Shown piece by piece: positions 16,945-28,733 of a DNA stretch of 64,000 bases. The DNA is taken from contig MNCI01036173.1 in NCBI GenBank assembly GCA_015680685.1, forward strand, positions 326,985 through 390,984, written 5' to 3'. The position numbers and the translations under genes are program-made. The notes beneath the pieces are model-generated. The model had not been told where the DNA came from, did not search any database, and was given only the letters and a program-made list of their open reading frames with translations. Source of the DNA: Gnetum montanum. Lineage: Eukaryota; Streptophyta; Gnetopsida; Gnetales; Gnetaceae. Position 1 is the stretch's first letter. Each line of letters begins with the position of its first letter.

Positions 16945-19900
16945 GATAGCATGTATCGCTTCCTCCTCGCTGGTAAGCTTTCATCCACAGGTATGGATGT
17001 CAGCATGCGGACCATAGCCTCACGGTGTTTTTGGGATGTCATAAGCAAGTCATAGAGGCTCAGCGTTGTATTTTTTTGTTTTAGAGCCTGTTTAACCTGC
17101 GTAAACATGTCGAGGAGGTCCTTCTCTTGGCTAAGTTGTTTATTCCCCTTATCTTCTTCCATTCGTCTCAAGAGACGAATCTCTTGAGGTGGAATGATGT
17201 CAGTCGGGGGGTTGTTCTTTTTCTCCCCGAGAGGAGGTGGCTGCATTTCTGCATCTTTATCTTGCCTCTGAGGTACAGGCGAAGGCACAGAGGCCAGGGG
17301 CCTAGGCTTAGAGAAGCCAAGCGTAAAGTGGTCTTTTGTAGCATTAACATATGTGTCCTTTCCCTTTTGTTTGTCAGGTGGTGGTTGGCAGGTTTGGTTA
17401 GAAGCCTACCCCTACGTGAGAGGAGTAGCCGGTGGTTTTGGCTCTCTGATAATGAAAGGCGCCCTATGCGTGGGTGCGGACGAGGCCATGGCTTTGCTGT
17501 TACTACATGGCTGAGTGGCATTCTGAGAAGGTGCCCAAATGATAAAGGGTGGCCTTGAGACACCACTAGCTATCAATGAAAGGTTTTCCCCCCTTGGTGA
17601 GCTGGTAGGTACATGCAAAAAAAAAGGTTTTTTGGATGGTACCTTCCTCTCACTGTCCGTACTCACCACATTGATTGTATAGGGTGCATCATTTGCATTC
17701 AATGGATCCTTATACACGTGCAATGCCTGGTTTTCTGGACGCGTCGGACTACTACCGTCTAGTTTTAAATGACCGTCGTCGATCATGCATTGAATGTCAT
17801 CCTTCAACACCCAGTAGTAATCTGTGTCATGACCACACAACTGGTGGTAGTCACAGAAACGGTCCAGCCTGAAAGATTTCGGAACTGGTGGTTCATTAGG
17901 TAAGGCTAAAGAAGGATTCTTCAGCAGTTCACAATGACGTCTATGATGCTTCAGAGCTTCTTCAGATACCTTTTTGGGTTGCATGTATCCTACCCCTAAC
18001 AATTGTTCCAATAGTTCTGAGTGTTTTACAGGCAGGGCTGTATACTTTGAGCGATCTTTATGCTCAAAGTTTGGTTTTGCCTGGGGGGGCCCTTCAGGGG
18101 CAGCTGTGTCTTGGCTGGTGCTGCCTGCACTAGCTGTGGTCTCAGGAGGCACTGTAGGTGCCTTCTTGTTCTTGTTCTTTGTGCCCTCAGCCAGCGCAGC
18201 TACTATCGTTGTCATCACTTTACCTTTTTCCTTGCCTTGTTGTGTGCATTCTTGTAGGCGACATACGTCGGGTCTTTGCTGGCCTCCGCAGCATCTTGGA
18301 TGCTTCTAGTTTGAGCAAAGGTTTGATGTAAAGAGTTAGGGGAAAGATAATACAGCTTTGACTTGATAAAGTCATTGACTGCTTCTTTGAAGATGGCCAG
18401 TAAGTGTGGCTCCGCGATTGGCTCACAGATTTCATTCAAAGTAGCATTCCAGCACTGTATGAACCTCTGGACTAGTTCGAGAGGGTCTTGTTTCACTCCC
18501 ATGAGTTGATCCAACATGACTTCTGGCTTTAAGTTGTATTTAAAGCGAGTCACAAAATGTGTCAGAAGGTCTTCCAAGGTTGAAATTGAAGAGCATGAGA
18601 GGGCTCGATACCAATCTAGAGCTTTCCCTGTCAGAGACATAGCAAATACGCGGATAATCATGTGAGGCCACTGTTGTAGCAATAAGGATTTGGATCTAAA
18701 GGTAACCAAATAAGAATTAGGATCCCCCTTCCCATTATACTTGGTAAAATGAGGTAAGGACATCCATGGTGGCAACGACAGCATGGGGACCGCTGGACTA
18801 ATAGGATCATCTTGGTAGAAGTCCATGATCTGTATAGTGTCCGAGCCAGTGGCCTTAAGATGCCTAACCTCTTCAGTGAGGGTTTGAATAAGTAAAAAGT
18901 CTTGGTCTAGATCTATTGATGGAGGTTCCTGTGTAGAAGGAGCAGGGGGCTGACCTGGAAAAGCTATGCCAGGTAGTGGAAATGGTGGGATGATTTGGCC
19001 GGTAGATGGTGGGGCAGGGATCCCTGTAGGCAGGGGGGCCTGTGAGGACCACCACCCACCAGTCTGAGAAGATAGGTTAGCTACTGCCTGCTGCGCGGGA
19101 TAGGGATATCGATATTGTGGGATCGTCTGCGGGATATGCATTGCAGGTGCAAGTGAGGGTTGTACACCATATATCGCGGATTGGTTATATTGTGCCGTGG
19201 GGATGGTCCACTGACTCACTGCAGGCTGTTGGACGGGTATTTGTGGCTGCACGACGGTGGTGATCTATTGGGTTGGAGGGGGTGGAAGTGATAAAGTGTG
19301 CACTGGGCGAGTTGTGGATATGGTCGGGGGTTGCATCTGAGGGATGAAATGGGACGCAGTGGTTGCTAGAACCACTGACGGAATGCTGAGCACACATGGT
19401 GATGAAACCGCCCCCATGTTATTGTGGGGTATTTGCACTTGCAACCTAGATGGCTGCGTAGTGGCTTGCGAAACGATAGGGATGTGCGTCTGTGTGGTCA
19501 TGGCTGGGTTAAGAGGGGCAGCTTCTCCATTGAGAGGGAATAATGGATTGACGTAAGTATGGGGACTAAGGGTGTGATATGAATGTTTAGATTGGGCTGA
19601 AAATTCATCCTCTTCTTCCTCCCCATTCTGGAGTTCCATCATAGCCCGTGTAGCCTGGCTCTTAGCCATGACCAACTATGGTATAATTTCATGGTGATAG
19701 TCTGTTAAAGGGATGATGTCATAGGCTGTTGGGGTGAAATCCTGACCTCCTCGGTGGATCATCTCAAAGTTTCTTTTTGCTTCGATCTCAGCTCGACTAA
19801 GGGCAAGCTTTTTCTGGATCTTAACATAGATGAAGTTGTATTTTTCAGGGGTCACGACAGTGAAAACAGGGTCTTTGCCCTACAGTCTCAATGACTGACG

Positions 19901-20020
19901 TGATGGTCCCTGAGGTCCTACTGCACTAGAAGCTGGTCTGGTGACAATGATAGGGTTCACAGATGTGGCACCCAAATCAGTGGCGACCATGGCGGTTGTG
20001 GTAGTGTATGTAGAATCCAT
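16945..20020 (-). pseudogene. Tat-lineage gag (copy A)
   Basis: Minus-strand gag starting at the ATG at 20,018-20,020 (MDSTYTTTTAMV), which aligns with starts in copies C (26,210) and B (45,254). The N-terminus has TPEKYNFIYVKIQKKL. A long Pro/Gln-rich linker follows (18,900-19,400). The capsid block (18,215-18,850: PPWMSLPHFTKYNG and LDWYRALSCSSI) comes next, then the knuckle FCDYHQLCGHDTDYC (about 17,820-17,860). Open pieces lie at 17,412-18,218, 18,215-19,252 and 19,265-19,675. It forms the particle core that packages the RNA. A few shifts and stops break it. Confidence 0.85.
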
Positions 20021-20239
20021 TGATCAAATAGATTGACGATAATGGATGACTGAATCTAAATGATGGCTGACAAAAAGATCGCGAATAGGCTTTCTACCGT
20101 GTAGGATTCCAAAGGAATCGTTCCTGTGATCGATCTACATTGCACAATTTACCGTAAACTTCCCTAAAGGTATTACGTTTACGGCTTTGGGTATAAATCA
20201 CTAATAGGGCTACCCAAAAAAATACGGATCAGAGGTTCA

Positions 20240-20258
20240 GGCCCTCCTTCTAGTGCCA
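20240..20258 (-). other. Primer-binding site (copy A)
   Basis: TGGCACTAGAAGGAGGGCC in element sense, six bases after the LTR end. Copies C (26,569-26,587) and B (45,631-45,649) have TGGTGCTAGAAGRAGGGCC in the same place. I could not assign the tRNA. Confidence 0.75.
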
Positions 20259-21044
20259 GAAAACTGTAACGATAGAAAATGTCAGCAGCTGGAATACCAA
20301 AAAAAATCCGCATATACAGTCTCAACCATGGATCTGTGCGAGGGCTGTGCTAGAGAAAACGAATCCGTAGCACCCTGAACGGTCTTGTCGATCAGATAGG
20401 GACTTACTAAATTAGTAAACCGATGGAGATTATGATTATTTCGTGGAATGATTTGATTTGACAAGTCGCGAAATGAGAGAAAAATGATGTAGATAAATTG
20501 TAATAATGATAACGTTAATACGATAAAAGGAATCAGACACGAGAGAAACACGTGATTTCAAGATCTATGGTTTGACCCAAAAAAATGAGTATTCCATATA
20601 CCAAGTTACACTAGGGAGACCCCGATTATCCTGTGTGAAATAAATACAAAATAACAAGAAAACTGTCCAAGCAGAAGTACAGAATGAAGTCCGATCTACC
20701 TCGTAGGCCAGAGATGGGATGCAAGGAAGGTCAAATTCTGACGTCTATCAATCAACTGCTTCTGATCAATAGAACTTACTAGCCACACTAGATGATCTCT
20801 CGATCTCTGATTTGCTCCTTTTGCCTTAGGTAGTCTCTGCTCTAAACTGCCGATGATCGCTAATGGAGAGAGTTGTGTTTTCGCCAAAGGACTAATCACT
20901 CCTACTGCCAATGTTCAAGAAAAAATGTTTCTTGTCTCTGTTCAAAGATAATTCTGCCAAAAAATCACCAAAAATACTGCTCTTCTGCTCTATCTCTCTC
21001 TATCTCTTCTATTTTTTCTATCTTGTCTCTCTTGCCAACTGAGG

Positions 21045-21052
21045 TATTTATA
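21045..21052 (-). promoter_or_regulatory. TATA box of LTR A
   Basis: TATAAATA on the minus strand, matching the position and context of TATAAATA in LTRs B (46,274) and E (34,246). Confidence 0.6.
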
Positions 21053-21179
21053 AGTTTGACGACATGTGGAGAAGGAATGGCTGTGATGACATGTGTTTCA
21101 AACCCTTCGGAAGATCATTGACTTGATCATCCTTGTGTTGAAATTCGTGACTATGCACAATACGCGCATATGGTATTAT

Positions 21180-21660
21180 GCGTATGAATAACAAATGTGG
21201 ATCGGGCGTGTCTGAATTGATTTTGGGCTACATTACACTCGTACGGGTTGCGTTGCGTACAAGAGCATAATAAAGCACAAAAGTGATAGACTCAAGTTGC
21301 TTTACGCTCGTTCACGCTACCAAGCGTAGTGAAGCATAAATAATGATTAACTTGGCGATGAATTATGCTGACGTACGCTACTTTGCGTAGCGAGCGTAAG
21401 GTGATCAATCTGCAAGAAAGTGAAAACAGTTGATCTGCTGCGCTTCCTTTGGATTCTCTTTGACATTTTCGAAGCTCATTACACTGCCTTGCGTAACAGA
21501 GCGTAAATCTTCTCTTGGACAAAAGACTTAGCAGAATACACAAGAGATCACATATTACGCCGCTTAGGCCTTAAGCTTCGCCAAATCTGCTGAAGTAAAC
21601 CACCTTCGAATATCAGACTATGTTACGCTAAGCGTCATTATGCTATGTTGCGTACTATAG
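21180..21660. repeat. GCGTA palindrome cluster in LTR A
   Basis: Repeated imperfect palindromes such as TACGCTACTTTGCGTAGCG (stem CGCTAC/GTAGCG, five-base loop) and ACGCTACCAAGCGTAG. They lie upstream of the TATA box, like the CGTATACG cluster in LTRs C/D and the GCTACG cluster in LTRs B/E. Confidence 0.65.
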
Positions 21661-21841
21661 CGTAAAGATGGAATACATAGTAAGATAGAAATGTGCAAAA
21701 GGAAACAGAAGTCTTGATGCTGCGCGCCTCCTTGCCTTGCCTTGCCTTGTTCTCCTTTCTGGAATTCTATCATGTACTCTTGCCCGAATCGCGAATCTTC
21801 GCCTGAGGCCGACTCGCAATTTTCACGATGTTTTAGCATCA

Positions 21842-22119
21842 GAAACAATGTGGCACCTTATCATCGTGATGAAGTGTATTCGTATACGAGCACCACTGGG
21901 TGTCATCCTGAAAACATAACTCCAAGAAGATAAGAAAACAACAATTGAATGAGTTAGCAAACACTTTAGACATGAATGTGGTCAATGCAAATGGAGGTAC
22001 CATGTGAAACTTAAGGCAAACAAAATGAGCAGCAATAGTGTTGTCAGAGCCGATGTGATGAATGATGTGGTAGGCATTGATAAAGAAATGTCATGAATTA
22101 CAGCAGCAGATGAATGTGC
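21842..22119 (-). other. 3' untranslated region of copy A
   Basis: Matches 4,245-4,516 beside array 3 of copy D (shared TGATGAAGTG, GTGTCATCCT, and AGATGA before the first array unit). In element sense it lies between array 3 and the LTR. No coding potential is seen. Confidence 0.65.
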
Positions 22120-22525
22120 CAGAGATGATCTTGCCAGTTTATAATCTTAGCAGACTGTTGTGGGTTATTTTTACATCATAACCCATTGGACATTGCTAAC
22201 TTATCATCGTAGCAGATGGTGCAATGCTAGTTTATATTCGTGGCAGACTATGAAGAGGCAAGCTAGTTTATAGTCTTAGTGGACTCTAGTGAACAAAACT
22301 ATGGTAGTTTGATGTCATACCAGATGCTTTGTGGTATCGATTTTAGGTCATGATGCTAGGACAGCTCTGTGGTATTAGTTTTGAGTCATAACCTAGGACA
22401 TTCAGTGGTATCAGTTTATCGTCATGATGCGAGGAAGAAAGTATGTGTTATGAGTGTGACCGATGGTGTTCGTTTACCATCATGACACCAGGACGATGTG
22501 TGGTATCAGTTTTAAGTCATGATGC
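22120..22525. repeat. Hairpin array 3, distal part (copy A)
   Basis: About eleven units in the same order as the first part of copy D's array (for example TAATCTTAGCAGAC, then ACATCATAACCCATTGGAC, then TATAGTCTTAGTGGACT). This is the part that follows an integrase in other copies, but here it is preceded in element sense by copy C's protease side. Confidence 0.8.
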
Positions 22526-22662
22526 TATGATTATTGGTGTGGATGCATGCATGTGCATTTGTATGACCCTATAAAAAAAAGCAACTAGAGAAAGCAATGT
22601 TAAATAGCAACTACAGAAAACATGAACTGAAATGCACAAGTAAATAGAAAACAATGCAAAAC

Positions 22663-22722
22663 AGTGGTAGTTTAAGGCCATTTTGGGCGACAGTTTATGT
22701 TAAGGCAGTTTTGGGCCATGAG
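22663..22722. repeat. Hairpin array 1 (copy C)
   Basis: Two units, AAGGCCATTTTGGGC and AAGGCAGTTTTGGGCC, downstream of copy C's protease in element sense. The antisense gene expected next is missing; about 140 bp further on comes array 3 of copy A. Confidence 0.7.
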
Positions 22723-22949
22723 AGAATGCATAAGCTAGTACAATACAAATGAATGTGACATATGCAATGTGAAAGAATGTGAAGAGTGTGCAAAGATCCA
22801 GCTTTGTTTTGGCTGCAGGGGCATTTTGATCATGTGCTTGTCTCGTAACCGGATGTGGTTTTGGAAGCATTTTATGTTTAGGCTCAGCTAGGAGGCTTAT
22901 GGTTTTCACCACTCATTTAGGCATTTTAGCTCTAAATACTATGTCAGTT

Positions 22950-23443
22950 GCCACTCATTCATGCATTTTGGCTCTAGGTGTTGTATTTGTTGCCATGTGT
23001 GTTGCATCAAGAGGCTCCTCTTTCAAGACTTGTGACATGTCTATGTTGTGGGTATCTTGAAAGGGAGTGTTTTCACCATGTATAATGACTTGTCCACCTT
23101 TGTATGGAAGGTGTATTTCTTAATGTATCGATGAGGAAATGGCTCATTATTGCACTAGCCAAGGTTTACCAAGAATCATGTTGAAACTGGGCATCTCTTC
23201 TATGAAAATGAACTCCGTGCTGGTGAGGAATTGTTCACCTACCACGAAGGCTAGGTTAATCGTGCGCTTGATTGTGACACATGATCCATTGAAGGATTTT
23301 AGACACATGATTTCTGTTGGCATGATCTCATCTACCATGCCTAGTTTGTCGATCATGGCGTATAGTACAATGTTTTTTGCCACGCCATCATCAACGTGCA
23401 CTCTATGAATGGTAGATTGCCCAACACATATGCTAATCGACAA
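22950..23443 (-). pseudogene. Retroelement aspartic protease (copy C)
   Basis: Open for 98 codons from 23,443, then broken. It shows RVHVDDGVAKNIVLY with the same D-D-G triplet as copy A, and FNMILGKPWL for the final motif. Downstream the frame decays. Confidence 0.7.
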
Positions 23444-26210
23444 TGGAGCTGTTGTGACCTCCCCTTGTTCTGGGTTGACTTTAACTACATCATCGCAGAA
23501 GGCTAAGGTGTTTGAACCAAATCCCTATGGTATGTATGGTGAAATCATTGCATAGATGGATTCCATGTTAGAAAGGATGTCCTCTGTAACAGGAATGGAT
23601 GCTAACGTTTACGCTAAGGCTTTGCGATGAGCTGAAGATGTCATGACCAGGTCGTACAAGCTCATGGTTGCATTCTTTTGTTTGAGCATTTGTTTCACCT
23701 GGGCCAGTGTAGCTATAAAGTCCTTGTTATTTGCCATTGTGTTGGTTGCCTCTGTATGGGTTGAGGGCTTGGGCTTGGTTTGTTTAGGATTAGGAGTAGG
23801 GCCCCCAGTATTCAGTTGCTGTATACTAGGTGTGGCCTTTGTTTGGGCTATGGGTATTATTTGTTATTCGTTCATCCTCTTCTGCTACCATTTGGTTTTC
23901 TTACCTGTGTTGCCTATGTTTGGGATGTGGGTAGGTGAGGGGCCATAGTGTGGTGGCACCTTTATGAAAAATGGTAGTTTAGGAGGTGTCATTATTTTTT
24001 GACTAGCTTGTTGAGGCACCTTGAAGAAGAAATGTTTCTTTGCGGTTGTGGTCAGTGCATCATGCCAGTTTAGCATCTTAGCAGATGATTGCGGTGGTAC
24101 TTTGATCATGAAAGGTTTTGCAGGTGCTCGAGGTGGCACCTGGATGACAATGGGATGCCTCTTGCTCATGGAGGTGGAGGGGGTTGTTGTCTTGCTCGGA
24201 GGCACACGGATCACAAAAGGTTGCCAGACAGGTTTAGGCTTACTATCTATGCCAATGGAGTTTATGACATAGGAGGAATCATTTGTGCTAGGTTGATTTA
24301 GGGTGTTGATGTTGAGTTGGTCCGATTCTATCATTGTCTGAAGATCATCCTGTAAGGCATGGCAGTTGTTGGTATTGTGACCGAACATCTAGTGGTAGTG
24401 ACAAAATTGATCTAACTTGAAGTGTCGTGGGATCGGGGGCTCATTTGGTGCTACTAAGGTGGGATTCCTTAGTAGCTCACAGTACCTGTTGTGTCTTTGG
24501 TGGGCATGTTCCTCTACTTGTTTGTATTGGATTTTCCTAGTTCTAAGAATTTGCTCTAGTAGTTTAGAGGGTCGTGCAGGTAGCGATGTGTACTTCGAGT
24601 GATCCTTGCACTAAAATTTGGGACTTGGGGTGGCCCCTGTTATTGCAGGAGGGTTGGTATTGGTGTTTGTTATTTTTTGTGATTACGACTATAGTTTCTG
24701 TTGTTGTCTGTTGTTTGGAAACATGTTGGTTCTTGTAAGCCACATAGGTGGGATCATTGCTGGTTTGTGCATCTTGTTCTATGTTCTTGATCTGTGTGAA
24801 CACCTGGCTCAACATTTGAGCGCTTAGGTAGTACAGTTTTGACTTAACGAAGTCATTTACAGCTCCCTTCAGAATCATAAGCAAATACATTTTAGGGATG
24901 GGCTCATGAAGTTTATTAAGGGCTATGCTCCATTATTGAATGAACTTTTGCATAGGCTCTAGTGGTGCTTGTTTCACCTGTATCAGAGTGTCTAGTATTG
25001 CTTCAGGCTTTAGGTTATACTTAAACCTAGTAACGAACTGGTGTAACAGATCCTCAAGAGAGGATATGGAGTTACATGGCAAGGCTCAGTACCAGTATAA
25101 GGCTATGCTCATTAAGGACATAGCAAATATGCACAAGATTGCGTGCGGCTAAGCTTGAAGCAATAGAGTTTCTAATTGAAACATGACTAAGTGAGCGTTT
25201 AGATCTCCCTTCCCATTGTACTTGATTAACTGGGGTAGTGTGATTCCCTTGGGTAAAGCTAACGGTGGCATTGAAGAGTTAATTGGATCATCCTAGTAGA
25301 AGTCTAGTATGTTAACTACTTCGGTGTTGGCGATTTTGAGGTGCTTTACCTCGTCAACTAACACTTGCATCCATTATTTTTCTTCTACCCACTCTTGAGC
25401 GGTAGGTAGATTAGTTGGTTGGGGAGATTATTGGGTTGTCATTTGTTGATGTGGAGAAACGTTCAGAGTTTTGGTTGTGAGGTGTGGCATGTTGAAGTGA
25501 GTGGGTAGTTGAACAAGGGGTATGGTTCCTTACCTAGCCACAAACTATGAAATGACACCCTGAATGTGTGGGGTCGATGAAATGAAAGTGATCCCATGTG
25601 TTTGCACTGGTGGCATGTACTGGGTGGACGTGGACGTGGGTAGTCCATGTCAGGACACCAATGCTTGTGTGCTCATTGACACTTGGTAAGTGGTCATATG
25701 TTCCATGCAAGGGTGGAATGATGAGTTCATGTAGGCATTGGGACTAAGGGTGTGGTATGAATCCTCAGTTTCAAATTTTGTCTCGAAGTCATCTACATCA
25801 TGTTGGTTTTGGGGCTCCTCAGTGGGTCACCGTGAGTTTTGGCTCCTTGCCATAAGGAGCTGGGATATAAGTTCATGATGAGATTCAGATAGGAAAATCA
25901 CATTGTATGCTGAGGGGATAAAGTTATGGTCCTCCTTATAGATGAACTCAAAATGTCATTTTGCTTCTATTTCCATGTGATCAGTGGGTAGGTTAGCTTG
26001 GATCTTTACACATATGAAGTTGTATTGCTCGGGGGTCAAAGTGGTCAATGAGGGGTCATGGCCCTGCAGTCTCAGTGACCAGTGAGGTGACCCCTGAGGG
26101 TTGACCTCACCATGAGTCACTATGGGTCCAATGGTGATCACAGGGTATGAGACTAATGCGTCAAAGTCAAAGATGGGGAGAGCAGAAATATTGGTGTTCG
26201 TAGGGTCCAT
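23444..26210 (-). pseudogene. Tat-lineage gag (copy C)
   Basis: Gag relic starting at MDPTNTNIS (ATG complement 26,208-26,210). LTPEQYNFICVKIQ is readable at about 26,000-26,050, and the capsid region lies at 24,564-25,300. The knuckle region at 24,380 downward gives MFGHNTNNCHALQDDLQ, where the first Cys/His are damaged. Stops and shifts are numerous. The linker is Pro/Ser-rich and has PPR/PPQ repeats at 23,900-24,300. Confidence 0.75.
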
Positions 26211-26568
26211 TTTAAGTGCTTTAAGTATGGCATCGTAAACTAAAAAAATTTGGTTAAGTGTTGGACAGGGAGCAAAAAATTTTCTAAGTGTTGTCAGCAT
26301 ATACAGCGTAAATAGGAGAAAATTTGGCTAAGTGTTGGAACAACATATAGGTAGCAGTGTATAAGAGGCAACGTATACACTACACTTAGCGTATACACTT
26401 AGTGTATGAACGCTGGATGTGCTGCAGATCTGATAGAGAAAAACGTAGATCTGCAATGTTTGAGTGTAGATCTAGTGGAATGGGGTGTAGATCTGTAGTC
26501 ATAGGGTGTGAATCTGCAGTCATAGAGGGTAGATCTAGGATAGAAAGACGTAGATCTAGGAGAAAAAA

Positions 26569-26587
26569 GGCCCTCCTTCTAGCACCA
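26569..26587 (-). other. Primer-binding site (copy C)
   Basis: TGGTGCTAGAAGGAGGGCC on the minus strand, five bases after the LTR end. It shares 18 of 19 bases with copy A's site. Confidence 0.75.
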
Positions 26588-27161
26588 TTTTCTGTACCAT
26601 CCGAAATCGTCAGTGCAAGGCTCGAATGAAACAAACACTGGGAGATCCTCGAAAAAAATACAAAAGATCCTACCCTTGCTTGAGGGTAATCTAGAATGGA
26701 TGAAGGTAGAGTGCCTTGAATGGTCCATGTGTGGATCAAATGAGGACTTCCCCAACACATGCACTTTGCAATGCGTTGGGTTATATTTAAACGATGCACA
26801 TTAAACGTAAATCGTAACGTAAATAGGCACAATAACATAAACGAGAACGTAAACGTAAATCATAAAAAAATAAAGAAAACTGCAATAAATCTGGGCAAAA
26901 TGTAAAATATTTTGTATTGAAAAATGATTATAGTGTTCATCGGTCAGAACATAGTTGTGGATTGATCACAAGATTGACGTTTAGCCTCGGTGGATGATGA
27001 CGGGTGCTGGATGATGCAGGTTTTGGGTTGCAAGGAAATGGAGCATCCAAGTCTAATGCCCAGCGTATAGAGGTTGATGCCAAGATTTTCTAAGTGTACC
27101 AAATTCAGTTTTTGTATTTTTTGTAAAAATTTCCAACCCTTGATGTAGTGAAAAATCAGGG

Positions 27162-27169
27162 TTTTTATA
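27162..27169 (-). promoter_or_regulatory. TATA box of LTR C
   Basis: TATAAAAA on the minus strand followed by ACCCTGATTTTTC, matching LTR D at 2,792-2,799. Confidence 0.55.
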
Positions 27170-27509
27170 AGATCTTGGGCGTTAGATTCGGATCTGGAAG
27201 GAGATGAGTGGCTGTGAGGTGAGAAAAATTTGGATCAAGACATAGGTGGTGTGTTGACCGAGTGTAGGATATGTTAGAATTGTATAGCTTGTAGCGTACA
27301 TGCTCACGTATGAATGCCCAGTGTATAGGCTTGGAACGCTCAAAAAACTTAAAATTTACAAAAGAATTTGTATGTTACAACAAGAATGATGTCTCTAGCT
27401 TCTGGATCCATGCTTTGGCCTACTATTTTTTGGCCTCAGCATGTCTTGAAATGCTTTGGTGTGTGTTGCATCTACATACAGTGTTCAACGTATGAGATTG
27501 GGCGTCTAG

Positions 27510-28510
27510 CATGTGTACGCTGGCGTATACGCTCCATACGCTAGCCAGCTTATGCACCATAAATGATGCATTTTGGATGAAATTTTGACCTCCAAAGCTA
27601 ATTTTGACTATAGATCTACATGGCTCATGTCCTAAGGATGCTATATGTCGAATTTGAGCCAATTTTTCCTTAATCTGGTGCTATTTTGGAGGACTTTGTT
27701 GGGTTGACGCTGGACTATACGCTGCCCAGCGTCAACCTCAGCATACGCCTCATGAACTATCATGTTGGATGTCTGACCTTGTACACTGGTGCTTGTCCCT
27801 TGATACCTAAGTGCTGCTAATCCTCCAAGGTGTCTAGATGCTGATTTTGACTTCATTTTAATGTAGTTTTGGGCTTGTTTTGGTGGTCTACACTAAGCTA
27901 TACGTTGGCCAGCGTATACCAATGTGTGCTCAGCATAAATAGGTGAAAATGGCTCGTTGGAAGCCCAAAAATGAAGTTTTTGAAGCCTTTAACCTTGTAG
28001 GATTATTTCCCATGTCCTGCGGATTGATTCTAGGTTGAAACCTTAAGAAAAAGTGCCTGATTTACCCCGTTCATGGTGGTGTACGTTGGGCTATATGCTA
28101 GCCATCATATAGCAAGGTGTACCCAGCGTATACGCATGAAAATGCATCGTTTCAAGGTTAAAACTTGATCTTTAGGAGCCAGTGATGATGCTCAATAGTT
28201 TTCCTACCTCTAGGAATCAATTTGATATGAAAATCTTGCTCTATGATGCCTGTTTTGGGCCCTTTTGATGGTATACGCTGGGCTATACCTTGGCCAGCGT
28301 ATACCAAGGTGTGCCTAGCGTATACACATGAAATTGCATCATTTAGAACCCAAAATTGAATTTTCATGAGGTCGGGAGCTACTGGGGACCTTGGAGAAGG
28401 TCATGGGAGGTCCAAACACTTAATTATGGCATGTTTTGACTCATTTTTGGGGCCCAAAATTTTTCCATACACTGGTCTGTACGCTGGCTAGTGTACAGCC
28501 CAATGTGAAC
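27510..28510. repeat. ~190-bp tandem repeats with a long hairpin (LTR C)
   Basis: Six diverged units with hairpin centres near 27,535, 27,720, 27,905, 28,093, 28,287 and 28,480. The best unit has GGTATACGCTGG (28,270-28,281) and its perfect complement CCAGCGTATACC (28,294-28,305), a 12-bp stem with a 12-base loop. Between hairpins each unit has a protein-unrelated spacer with GAAATTGCATCRTTT-like and TTTTGG words. Confidence 0.75.
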
Positions 28511-28733
28511 AGAGTATACTTGGTCAAAACCAAGTATTTTGAACCCAAAACTTGAAATTCTTAATACCAGATGTTGATGTAGTTACATGTGGATCTCGAG
28601 AAACTTTTTCCTTTTCAATTATGCTCCGTTCGATGCTATTTTGATGCTCTAGAGCTTGGTCATGTTGGGGATCATCATGACTTAGCTCTATTTTCTGTCT
28701 GAAAGTGCTAGCCAAAATTTTGTGGTGTTTTCA

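Larger units (their letters stand above)
20265..21772 (-). repeat. LTR of copy A
   Basis: The U5 end (TTACA in element sense) is at 20,265, fixed by the primer site. The U3 start is less certain: TGATAG at 21,772 after GGGCAAGAGTACA, or TGATGC at 21,841. The U3 half is full of imperfect palindromes built from TACGCT words (21,180-21,660). The U5 half matches the LTRs of B and E. It is the only LTR of copy A and lies between its 3' region (21,842-22,119) and its gag, not at the outer edges. Confidence 0.75.
26593..28733 (-). repeat. 5' LTR of copy C
   Basis: In element sense it starts TGAAAACACC (28,733) and ends GGTACA (26,593), 2,141 bp. It is related to LTR D (2,201-3,506) across U5 and the TATA region but is much longer, because of about six tandem copies of a 185-195-bp unit in U3 (27,510-28,510). 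The outer boundary is clean: base 28,734 begins copy E's pol on the other strand. Confidence 0.8.

Noticed and set aside
20265-21841. LTR A as the 3' LTR of copy C
   Set aside because: Its U3 palindromes differ from LTR C, and the array 3 and 3' region beside it belong with copy A; LTR D is the closer relative of LTR C.
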